A stretch of 64,000 nucleotides of DNA from Mortierella sp. BCC40632 (lineage: Eukaryota; Mortierellomycota; Mortierellomycetes; Mortierellales; Mortierellaceae), in assembly GCA_011634665.1 (NCBI GenBank), contig WAEK01000008.1:1171501-1235500 (forward strand), written 5' to 3'. The notes beneath the pieces are model-generated. The model searched no databases. It saw only the letters and a program-made list of their open reading frames with translations, and was not told where the DNA came from. Within the stretch, counting starts at the first letter, position 1. Every line of letters starts with the position of its first letter. The translations under genes and the position numbers were made by a program. This document shows, piece by piece, positions 21,933 through 31,300 of this stretch.

Positions 21933-22199
21933 TGTAACAAGGCAAGAGGAATAGGGAAGGAGAAGAACAAGGACAGGGACTAGGACAAAGGCTAGGGACA
22001 AGAAGTGAGTTACTAACTGACGTTTATTGAGAAAGAAAGAGAGGAAATAAATACTAGAGAAGATATGTAGAAAAAGGGGTGAACCCTTTCCATGGAGCGC
22101 GGCAATGGGGGAAGAAAATTCGTGTCCGTCCGTACAGATCGAAACATTCCAGCAAGGACATTCTCAAAGAGACGCACCAAGGTAGCATACTCTTTGACA
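21933..22199 (-). repeat. Gypsy-4 outer LTR (right), with primer site
   Basis: The minus-strand LTR is followed in element direction by TGGTAGCAAAGG (21932-21921) and a short leader to 21816, so it acts as the 5' LTR. It borders the CTGCG duplication at 22200-22204. Confidence 0.88.
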
Positions 22200-22303
22200 C
22201 TGCGGAGCCATGTCAGGGCAGTGAATCCATCGCGGCTACCTTGATACTTCTCAGGATGGGGGTAACGGTAGGAAGGGGCAGAGGGTTGGGCTTCGGAGGA
22301 CAT
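22200..22303 (-). pseudogene. Gypsy-3 gag, N-terminal part
   Basis: From ATG 22303 (MSSEAQPSAPSYRYPHPEKY ... GFTALTWLRS), this continues in frame at 17514 once Gypsy-4 is removed. In-frame Pro/Thr-rich sequence without an ATG extends upstream to the primer site at 22508, so 22303 is the first usable start. Confidence 0.8.
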
Positions 22304-22486
22304 TGTGATATCGAGACGTGATAAGGCTTCAACAAGGGGATCAAGGAGTAGGCAAGGTTCTGGTGTTTGGGGTGGTTGGGAGGGGGAGGCAGGGGTCAGG
22401 GGGGTCAGGGGGGAGGGGCTCAGGGTGGGAGTGGTTATAGCGGACGTTGTGAAAAAAATTATCAGGGGCCAGGGTTCAGGGTGAAT

Positions 22487-22590
22487 CAGAATACCTTTGC
22501 TGCCATGCAACAGTAAGGGGTCAGAAGAGCTGCTGTTTATTAGAGGGGGGAGGGAGGGTCTATTTATACTGGAGCAAAAAAGGACCATCG
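22487..22590 (-). repeat. Gypsy-3 5' LTR remnant and primer site
   Basis: On the minus strand, TATAAATAGACC (about 22566-22555) and an AATAAAC signal precede TGTTGCA, then TGGCAGCAAAGG (22508-22497), a one-base variant of the Gypsy-2 and Gypsy-4 primer sites. Only about 80 bp look LTR-like before transposase sequence starts, so the LTR is probably truncated. No 3' LTR of Gypsy-3 is in the window. Confidence 0.55.
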
Positions 22591-22807
22591 TTCTCTCTGG
22601 GAATCTTGATTGAGGACCTGGTTTTGATGGAGGAACGTTTTCTTGAATACCTTTTACGAATGTTGACAGCGGTCCCAATGGAACATCAAGGGCACTTGCC
22701 ACTTGTCTAACTGATTTCCCTTGCATCAGCAGATCTTTGACCGATTCCTTTTTCTCAGGAGAGAGGTGCTTTGGGGGCCTTCGAGTTCGCTCCAATGGCT
22801 GCTGCAT
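22590..22807 (-). pseudogene. Helix-turn-helix N-terminal fragment of a Tc1-like transposase
   Basis: The minus-strand frame from ATG 22807 reads MQQPLERTRRPPKHLSPEKK, then KDLLMQGKSVRQVASALDVPLGPLSTFVKGIQENVP. This is a homeodomain-like/HTH DNA-binding segment followed by a basic linker (GPQSRFPERTM), as at the start of Tc1/pogo-type transposases. No catalytic domain follows because the Gypsy-3 LTR begins. It may belong with the C-terminal fragment at 7946-8190, which has the same strand. Confidence 0.6.
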
Positions 22808-24478
22808 TGTGGTTCAAAAGACTGGGAGAGAAGAATATTCAAGCTGGGTGAATGATTGGTTGGGGAAAAAAAAAAGACATGCAATAGAGAGAGATGTCTC
22901 AGCCTTTCTACTTTTTTTCCAGCGTTTGATCAATGTGACTTCTCTGCTACATCAGGTAAAACTATTGATGTATAGCTCTACTAAAAGGAGATGGAGAGCA
23001 ATCAGTTTAAAGTTGAAGGATCACCCATTCTCCCATGAGAGTTCCCCCATTGAAGGATATCATAGACGAATGAGCAATCTGCCAGAATGTATTTTCAAAA
23101 AAAAAAATTGATCGATCTATGGATTCACTTTAAAGATGAACCTGAAATGCTCCTGATTGATCAATGAGCCTCCATTGAGAATAAAACACTTTGCTCACTA
23201 AAGCGAATCTACAGAGCCAAGCACTGAGGGTAAAATAAGAGGTGAAGGTCGTGGGAATATTTGTTAGAAGTCTTGACGTGGGGTGCTATGATGGGAGATG
23301 AGAGATGGAAGTGATTAGCCTTAATCGCGATTTGGGTGATCATCCAAGTGGAGGACTTTATCTGGTATGTGCTCGTTTCGTTTCGTTGGGCTCGACTTCA
23401 TTTCGTATGTGTTCATATTGTATCGTATCGCCTCTTCTCGTTGGCCTTAATATAATTTTCGTTTTTTTTTTTTTTTTGGCTTCGCTTTGTTGGCTTTTTG
23501 CAAACATCTCAGTGTCATGAACTATCGCAGATAACAGAGGTCAATTCTCAGTGTCTAAAATAAATGGTGAAGTTGGGGATCGAAACCGGGATTTGTTCCA
23601 CTGGTTGACAAACATATAAGCTAAAGCGATACCCTTATCGCTTCATACACCTATTTTCAAAATGCGTTCACGGTTGAAGCCATGGGCCTTCATCCCCTAA
23701 TTTCTCCATGGTCCATGCATGAGGATTTTGCAATGATGGCATCATGGGATCCGGCTTGGCGAGTTGAATCGAGCCAACAACGCTGGGGGCCAGTGTTACT
23801 TATTGGGACAAGACCAGTAACCTCGTTTTCGTAATGACCAAACTAAATGCGTGTAGATAGTCTTCACAAGAGGTGTGATGTAATGTAGTAAATGCGATTA
23901 GGTGTCTTCCAGTGGGGGGCTATATAAGGATCCCACCCCTCACTAAATAAAGAGCAACTTCTTTCTTCCGAATACATTTGTACTTCGCTTCCAGCGTGCT
24001 CTTTTTCAGGTACCAGCAAGTCTCCGAACTTCTACAGGAACCATGCTCCCCCTCCAAACTCTCTCATACCAAGGCCTATCTTTTCGCATATGTCCTGAAC
24101 AGATCTCATAATACCTCTCCTCGATTCCTCACCAGCGTGACGGCAGGAGATAGTTAACAGATCGAAGTAACGACTGCATTTTGGTACGTATGAGACTCGG
24201 TTTGGAGGTGATTGCATTCAAGAAAGGCTCCCAAACAATGGTCTAAGGACCATCGTTTGGCTCATTGTCCTCCCGGCCATGATGCATGGACTTCACGGAC
24301 CCATCCCAGTTTGGTCCGCAGAGGATTATGACCACAAGATCCCATTTATTGATAGCCACTCCCTATTCTACTGTTCTCCTATTAGTTAGAAAGATTATCA
24401 GACCTCCTTTCTTATTTCTGGACAACCTGCATTAGTCCTGAAGTTACCTTTTTCCTGTTCTCGTAAGTTAGTCCATCC
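22808..24478. other. Intergenic, decayed repeats, no gene seen
   Basis: No convincing coding frame was found. The region includes a single diverged unit of the TCGTTTCGT-type repeat (about 23365-23455), a T15 run near 23463, a perfect 8-bp stem with 4-base loop (23624-23643), and a weak tRNA-like B-box nearby on the minus strand. A possible solo LTR is listed separately. Confidence 0.5.
23794..24011 (+). repeat. Possible solo LTR
   Basis: The stretch starts TGTTACTTATTGG, has a TATA box (CTATATAAGG, about 23920), an AATAAAGAG signal about 25 bases later, and ends CTCTTTTTCA. The layout is that of the LTRs elsewhere in the window. No second copy and no clear 5-bp duplication were found, so this is tentative. 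Confidence 0.35.
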
Positions 24479-24485
24479 TGCTTGC

Positions 24486-24649
24486 CAGTGTTTCTTATCG
24501 AACAGAAAAAGTCAATATCTCGTCTCGTTAAGCCGCGGACTCGTTTCGTTAAGCCCGTACTATCTCCCTGTAAATGGCCGTTAACGAAACGAAACGTTAA
24601 CGAAACGAAACGAGTTATCGAACGAAATCCGTCTCGTTGAGAAACACTG
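24486..24649. mobile_element. 164-bp hAT-type MITE with AACGA-repeat interior
   Basis: The ends are CAGTGTTTCT and, inverted, CAGTGTTTCT. A 7-bp duplication TGCTTGC flanks both sides (24479-24485, 24650-24656). The interior is rich in (AACGA)n/(TCGTT)n repeats in both orientations, giving a fold-back. Termini and target duplication length fit the hAT superfamily. Confidence 0.75.
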
Positions 24650-25214
24650 TGCTTGCATCTCTGAGGTCTATTATAGAGAAGAACAGATATTGATTAGAGT
24701 CATGATAATTTAGGCACTATTTTGCAGTGATCGACTTGGTACTAAAAATTCTACTGGGGCATCCATTCAATGATCTCTCGATTTTATTCAGCATGGTATT
24801 GACTATATTTTTTTCTCATGAAGAGAGGTGCTTCTCATTTCCAATCCACTCAGCCTTGGTGCTACTGAGGCGGTTGCGGGTATAAGGTAAACGTGCGCGC
24901 CCTTTGGAGAAGGCACGTTCGGATGAAGCCGATGTAGCCGGGATGGCAAGATAGTCCCGAGCCATCTTTGCCAGGTTTGGGAAACCAGTGGTAGACTGAA
25001 CATCATTCTGCTTCCAGAAGTCCAAGGGTAACGCCTTGGCGTACACCTCTGCAACATAGTCTTCAAGCTCGCACCTGTTACGACCTGACAACGCTTTTGG
25101 GTGTGGAGCGCCAAGAAGGTCTAGCTCAGAGACCATCTCACTATCATCCTCAACAATGACAGTCCTTTCAGTCACGTCGCGGAGTGGGCTAGGTTTATAA
25201 CCTTTGGTCCAGAT

Positions 25215-25460
25215 TAGTGTTCTTCAACTCAACTCACCAACTCACGGACTCAACTCAACTCAACTCATGAGTTGAGTTGAGTTCAAACTTTCTCCCAACT
25301 CGTGTAACATGAGCTGAGTTGAGTCGAAGCTTTTTTCGACTCATGAACTCATGAGTTGAGTTGAGTTGAGTTGAGTTCAGGTTTTTTCCAACTCATGTGT
25401 GCATGAGTTGAGTTGAGTCGAACCTCCAACTCAACTCAACTCGACTCATGGGAAACACTA
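25215..25460. mobile_element. 246-bp hAT-type MITE with AACTC-repeat interior
   Basis: It starts TAGTGTTCTTC and ends GGGAAACACTA, flanked by a perfect 8-bp duplication GTCCAGAT (25207-25214, 25461-25468) within the hAT gene. The interior is almost entirely ACTCA/TGAGT pentamers in opposite orientations, including a perfect palindrome near 25250-25280. Confidence 0.82.
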
Positions 25461-25647
25461 GTCCAGATCCTGGTAACCACAGCCTTGGCATTGTCGACGA
25501 CTTCTTTCTCCCAATTTTGTGGGCTCCGTGTCCACCAATCAAACCTCATAGCTGGGTGCATTGCTGTTGCAACAGCATAGATTGGTGTGTCATCCTTTGA
25601 AGCCTGTGCTCCTGGTAAAATATCAGGCTGACGGCATTGGTGATCAC

Positions 25648-25941
25648 TAGTGTTCTTCGACTCGACTCACCAACTCACCGACTCAACTCAACTTTCTCCC
25701 GACTCGTGAAACATGAGTTGAGTTGAGTCGAAGCTTTTTTCAATTCATGAACTCATGAGTTGGGTTGAGTTGAGTTGAGTTGGAGTGAGTCGAATCGCTT
25801 ACAGGGTGTAGATGCCCGAGTTGAGATGAGTTCAACTTTTCAACTCATGAGTTGAGTTGAGTTAAGATTTTTCCCAACTCATGTGTGCATGAGTTGAGTT
25901 GAGTCGAACCTCCAACTCAACTCGACTCATGGGAAACACTA
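25648..25941. mobile_element. 294-bp MITE, same family, no target duplication
   Basis: The termini (TAGTGTTCTTCG ... GGGAAACACTA) and pentamer interior match 25215-25460. A short unrelated segment lies near 25785-25830. The flanks (GTGATCAC, GCTGCGAT) do not match, so the duplication has decayed or the site was rearranged. Confidence 0.7.
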
Positions 25942-27484
25942 GCTGCGATAGTCCTTGGGATGGTTGCATATGTACTTCCTTGGAGCATTATACAGAGAGC
26001 ATCAAAATTCTTTAGGAGACCTTCCAGCTCCTGCAGATACTGCCACTCTGTTTCCAGAAGCATCCACCGCCTCAGCTCGGCGTCTATTCCACATAGTGAG
26101 TTGTAATAGGCCTTTAGTTCCAAGGCGCGTGTGACCATGCGAAATGTTGACCCCCATCTGGTAGCATTGTCCAATAAAAGGACGCGCGCTTTGATGTCAT
26201 CAGGAATGAGACCATTCAGCATCTTTCGACGACTCAGTGATATCCTGTGAAGTGACAAAAATATTGTAAGTTGACAGGCATTAATTTTCACTGAAGCACG
26301 CACGCTCAGAGAAAACAAGCATAGTTGGTGTCTTACCTCACTTTTCTGATTCCTTTACGAAGCTTGGTCAGCGGGCTGAGACGGTGTTGCTGATTTGAAT
26401 CTTCTTCCTCTTCCTCTGTTTCATCCGGTACAGAGTCGATATTCTCATCGCCTAGATGAGAGAGAATGAAGATATCTTCAGCTGCTTCAGCTGCTTCAGC
26501 TGCTTCAGCTGGAGAGTCATCGCTTGATGCAGGAAATGAGGATCCAGGGAGAGTCACTTCAGAGGCTCTTGGATAGGTACTGCTCGCATTGCTCTTTTCG
26601 TTTTCGTCTTCTTCTATATAGGGGTCGCTTGATGCCGGAGATTGGATACCATGCTTTCCTAGCATAGCTTGAACAGCGAGATTGACCACATGAGCAATGC
26701 AAGGGATGTGTTGCTTCTTGTAATCAAATGGTGCCCTGAAATAATACAGTTCAGTAAAAAAAAAAAAAAAAAAAAAAGGTAAAGGAATGGGTGAATTAGT
26801 ACAATGTTAAGGAATGTACCAACAGGGCAGCTGCATGCATTTTAATCCTCAGAAAAAGCTGGATCCATACCACTTGTTACGGTTCTTGTTCGACTTGGGA
26901 TCTATGGCTAGAGACCCATATCCGAGGAGCAGTGCCCTGGGCACGTGCACCTCACAGTACTTACGTTAGAGCTAGCTTCCTGGATGACAGGAAGCATAAT
27001 AGAATACTCAACGTCCCTGGGCCAAGTGTCCAGGCATGTCTTCTTCTCACAGATTCCTCCTTCCCTGTAATGACCCCTCCTCTGTTGTTTATTCACTCTA
27101 TGGCGAGGTGTCCCTTCAAGGTAAGGTTAATCATATCACAGTTCTCAGCCGTACTTGAATACTTTTGGATATCTTTCAACATATTCAGCACGTTTGATCC
27201 ATTGTCAGTGGTGATTGACATGACTTTCTTGCCCAAATTGAACCTCTCGATGACTGAAACAAACACTTTCCGAAGGTAGGGTCCAGTTTGAGCCTCAACA
27301 AGTGGTTCGAAGTCAATTAACAGGTCCCAAAGGCGCCAGTTTTCGCTGATAAAATGTGCAGCGACAGCCATGTAAGATCCATTGAACTGTGACTTCCAAG
27401 AATCCAAGGTGAAAGCAATCTTTGGAACCTTTTGGAGAGTATCAAGTATGCGACTCTCATACTCCGTGTACAGTCTCGATATCT

Positions 27485-27526
<42 letters not shown>

Positions 27527-27629
27527 CTAAGGCAGGAGGCAAGGACACTTTTCTCATCCAATCAGGGGTTGGGAGCAATGCATCTGGTATTTTTTCCCAT
27601 CCCATATACTGTGGTCCAATCTATTGCTC

Positions 27630-28031
27630 AACAAAACGAACCAGAACGAACACATGCGAAATGATTTCGAGGCCAACGAGACGAAACGAGACGAAGTGAA
27701 ACGAACACATACGAAATGATATCGAGGCCAACGAGACGAAACGAGACGAAGTGAAACGAACACATACGAAATGATATCGAGACCAACGAAACGAAATGAA
27801 ACGAACGAAATGAACAGGTATCGAAACGAACGAGTAACGAAACGAAATGATACCGAAACGAAGCATCAACGAACACAAACGAGGCGAACGAAGGTCATAG
27901 TTCGTTCGCTACATAACGAAACGAAAAGAAGTCCAATTTGTATTTCGTTAACTAGGCTCCTAACGAACGGGTTCGTCGGTTCGTTGGTTCCTTGAGAAAC
28001 ACTGATATCATCCGGCTTTTGAGAAACACTG
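27630..28031. repeat. AACGA-rich tandem repeat with MITE-like right ends
   Basis: A 55-bp unit (starting GGCCAACGAG at 27671 and 27726, variant at 27781) repeats about two to three times, then degenerates into (AACGA)n. Two copies of the GAAACACTG terminus close it (27996-28004, 28023-28031). The left terminus is not visible. The Phe/Ser-rich minus-strand frames here are products of the repeat. Confidence 0.7.
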
Positions 28032-28086
28032 AACTGTCTTCAACCAATTTCACGTCGATGATCTAGCGGTAGATTCCGCTCTCGGT

Positions 28087-28388
28087 CCACATATATGGTC
28101 CTGGCCACAAAGGATAATAGCTAGCCAAGTCGAGAATATCATGAAGACTTTAGCCTATTATCCAAGGGCCAGGACCATTAGCTCTCACCCTCGTTATTTC
28201 CTTTCTTAGTTTTTTTTAGTTATTTCCTGTCTCTCCCTTTGAAAATGTAGTACTCTGTAGTGTGGAGAAATGAATTTTATTTAGCGGGTATTTTTTTGGA
28301 TTTTCTAGTGAAGAAGGCTACACACATATATGGTCCTGGCCCCTCGGATAATAGGCTAAAGTCTTCATGATATTCGACTTGGCTAGCC
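28087..28388. repeat. Fold-back inverted repeat at the left edge of the duplication
   Basis: 28120-28178 and 28329-28388 are inverted copies of about 59 bp at ~95% identity (GCTAGCCAAGTCGA ... GGCCAGGACCA). An inner inverted pair (28096-28120 with 28154-28178) makes a second hairpin. Distant relatives occur near 30832 and 38362. The duplicated segment starts directly after GGCTAGCC. Confidence 0.75.
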
Positions 28389-28389
28389 G

Positions 28390-31300
28390 CAACGATGTTT
28401 CTAGTTTTAATTCTTGCCTCGACAGGCTGACGAGGTAATAATCCCGTGGAAGAGCAATAGCAACTTTGACAGGCCGTGAGAAGCAGCCTTCTGATTTTTT
28501 TTTTGCTTTGGATGTGTGAATTTGACCTTAAAAGCCGACTTTAATGTCATAGGCACCATCAAGCTTGGTCACAGTGTAGTTAACCTTGCCTACGCAATCA
28601 CCGTATTCATAGACATATGTGATCCTGCCTCCGCTTGCGCCAGGAGTCTTGGACGTAGGATTGTAAAAGGTGGCCTCGGAAAAAGGCAAAGAGCCACAAG
28701 TGTGTTTGGGCTGACTATTCCATGGATAGTATTCGACAAATCCAAGCTGTCCATTGACGATTTTTCCAGCTTGGCGAGGCAGTGTCCACTCTCCGACAAC
28801 GGTAGATACCTTTGTTACTGTATCCACCAGGGTGCCTCTCCAGGTGGTGCCCCTGATGTTCTCGACAACCAAGTTATAAGTGTGATTGTAGTCGCCGTAG
28901 ATATCAACGGCACAGCTCACGCCAGGGCCACCATCAGCCCCGGAGTGACAGTTGGAGTGACTGGTATTGGTGCCTGCTTGGAAGGAGGAGAAGGCGGCAT
29001 GAACGACTTGATTTCCACTTGCATCTGGTCGGGGCTGGAGACCAGTGTATCCGACGTCAGGAATATTTTTAAAGTTGAATTGCTGGGCAAAGTAATAGCC
29101 ACTCTTGTGAGGAGCCTTGGCCATGTTGAAAGGGAAGGTGACATCGCTCAAACCAGCTGCGGGAGCTCGGTCGAACTTCCATCCGTTACCCACGAGAGCA
29201 AGAGCCAATGATGGAACACAGGCAGCAAGAATAGCAGCGATGGAGAGTTTCATTGTGATCGATGTTTTTTTTTTTTTTTTGTGTGTAGTCAAAGAGAAGG
29301 ACTGTGGATGTTGGATGAGAATTGTGAAAGAGAAATGAGAAATGAGATTTTTATGGACAATCTTACTATCCCATCAACGTTTATATACCACACCCCAAGC
29401 CTACGATACCTTCTCACGTGTACTTGGGTTAGGGAGGGGAGCGCAGGGAAGGCTCATTGAGAAATGTTGGAGCGCAAAGAAGCTAGCGCTCCGATGTAAA
29501 GTGGTATGTACTAGTTAGACGATACTAAACAAGAAGGGATCCGAAGAGATCCACAGAGAACTCGAGGGCATGTTAGGAAAAGGAGGCATGCGTTCTTCAA
29601 GAGAAAATTACTATGGTTCAGCAATGCACTTGGACCAGCATTTGCTGTGACATTACATTCTGAAGACCAGAAGTTGAGGTATTTGTGGTGCCTTCAACCT
29701 AGGAGTGAGCAAGAGAGAAAAGGAATGGCACGAGTGAGAAGAGCAGGGTACCCTTCACCAGCTTTCAGAGTAGAGGGTAAACGAGGATGAAGGCAGTGAT
29801 AAGGCACTGACGGGCACCCAATGGTAATGCGAGCGGATGATATTGACGGATACTGAAGAACCGCTACTTGAGGCCAAAGTATGGAAATGAACAAGACATT
29901 GCGATTAGAAAGCATTGGATTAAATCCGCTGACAATAAATCCCAATGTCTCTCCTTTGCATCCATCTCTGATTGAAGCAATACCTGGGGTCCGTATACGT
30001 CCGTATTTTGTGCCAATGTGGGTTCACTATGAGCATTTTTATTTACTAGCTTTCTTTTGGGGACCTCCATGGCGGTATTTTGGAGCTATTACAGCCATGC
30101 AATTAGATTGAGGTATAGAAAAGTAGAAAGACTTTTAGCCAGGTGAGCTGGAAGAGAACCGGTGTTCTCAGGCAGCTACCCCACTATTAAGCAAAGATAA
30201 TCTATTTTTTTATAATAAGGATATGTCTTAGTTTGTGAATGCCTCTTGTCTTCACTCAGCGAGCACTTTCGGGTACTGTTGTTCCACCAAAGTTCTAACG
30301 TGACCTGAATTATCAAATTGATGTTGATCCTGCATGACTGACCCATTCAATGGAAATACAACTAGTTCCTAGATTTCAGGTGTTTGATTTAACTGATGAG
30401 CCAAAGCTTTGGGCCCATTACCCTGGGTGGGTCCTTTTTCCTGGGTTCGTCAGATCGACTGAGAGGACTAAGAGAGAGGGGAAAGGGGTGGGAAAGATGG
30501 AAAAATGGGTAAGGGAGATTCAGAATGAGTGAGGAAAGGGAAAAAGGAGGGTATTCTTTTTTTTTTTTTTTTTTTTTTTTTCAATAGAATGAGAAAGTCG
30601 GGTCCACCTTACCATTGAAATGAGTGAAACCGATTTGATATGAAAATCTGAAAAGTGTGCGCTGTGCATAATGGAAACTGGCAACCAGTAGCAATAAACA
30701 AGGAAACCATGAAGTAGAAACAACAAAACTGATGAGAGGGAGAGGGATAGAGATTAACAGGAGGGAGAAGGTAAGAAAAAAGGTAGGGGGTAGGATCCCT
30801 GTCCTTGTAACAACAGACCGAGTCTATAATCATGAAAACTCAAGCTTATTATCCAAAGACTAGAGTCATATTTGTCTCACCTTGGAGGCACAGCCACTCT
30901 CTTCTATTCTTCTTTCTCTCGCTTGGCTCACTTTTAGAGATGTTAAATAGGTCGAGGGCAGAGGGTTTCTGTCATGTATTCATTTTAGCCTACGCCTGGG
31001 TGATTTCGGCTCGCAGGTATTAGCTATTCTCATAGCATCTAAATGAAGCCATACACTTAGTGAGTTGCTTTCTCCATATCCGTAGTTGAAGTGTGAACCC
31101 ACTAACCGCAAAACCTTTTAACAACAGCTGCTCAGTCGCCCTGCAGTCGTCGACGATTTCGCATCATTTACAAAGCCTACTGGACTCATGGATTTTTTTG
31201 TAACCATTCCCTCTGTCCTACTGATAGAGTACATTTGCATCGACATGAGCAACCCGACCTTGGTCATCCTTGAATAGCACCCTTACCAAGGACTTCCAGG

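Larger units (their letters stand above)
17515..22199. mobile_element. Gypsy-4: LTR retrotransposon with inverted interior and three LTRs
   Basis: The outer borders are two 267-bp LTRs in minus orientation (17515-17781 and 21933-22199), flanked by a perfect 5-bp duplication CTGCG (17510-17514, 22200-22204) in Gypsy-3 gag. Next to the right LTR, on the minus strand, is a tRNA-type primer site (TGGTAGCAAAGG, 21932-21921) and 117 bp of leader. The rest of the interior (17782-21548) is plus-oriented pol that ends in its own plus-oriented LTR (21549-21815). Outer ends and interior therefore disagree in polarity, although the target duplication shows a single insertion event for the outer ends. Confidence 0.88.
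24803..27500 (-). pseudogene. hAT transposase gene, interrupted and decayed
   Basis: From the 5' side on the minus strand: FTLDSWKSQFNGSYMAVAAHFIS and SITTDNGSNVLNML (RNase H-like core, first catalytic Asp), 27093-27480. Then HIPCIAHVVNLAVQAML with an acidic stretch (26333-26730). LLDNATRWGSTFRMV (25945-26280) follows. Last is the hAT dimerisation domain (FPNLAKMARDYLAIPATSASSERAFSKG, 24816-25175). Probable introns have T38 (27486-27523) and T23 (26757-26780) runs before acceptors. Two palindromic MITEs interrupt it at 25215 and 25648, and there are stops. No N-terminal BED finger is visible. Confidence 0.82.

Noticed and set aside
23570..23650. tRNA-like sequence on the minus strand (B-box-like GGTTTCGATCC, trailing ACC)
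   Set aside because: The B box has an extra T, the anticodon arm does not pair, and a perfect hairpin occupies the place of the acceptor and D arms. At most it is a degenerate tRNA-derived repeat.
27554..27878. Phe/Ser/Val-rich frames on the minus strand
   Set aside because: They are translations of the 55-bp AACGA-type repeat, as shown by the same peptide block recurring at the repeat period.
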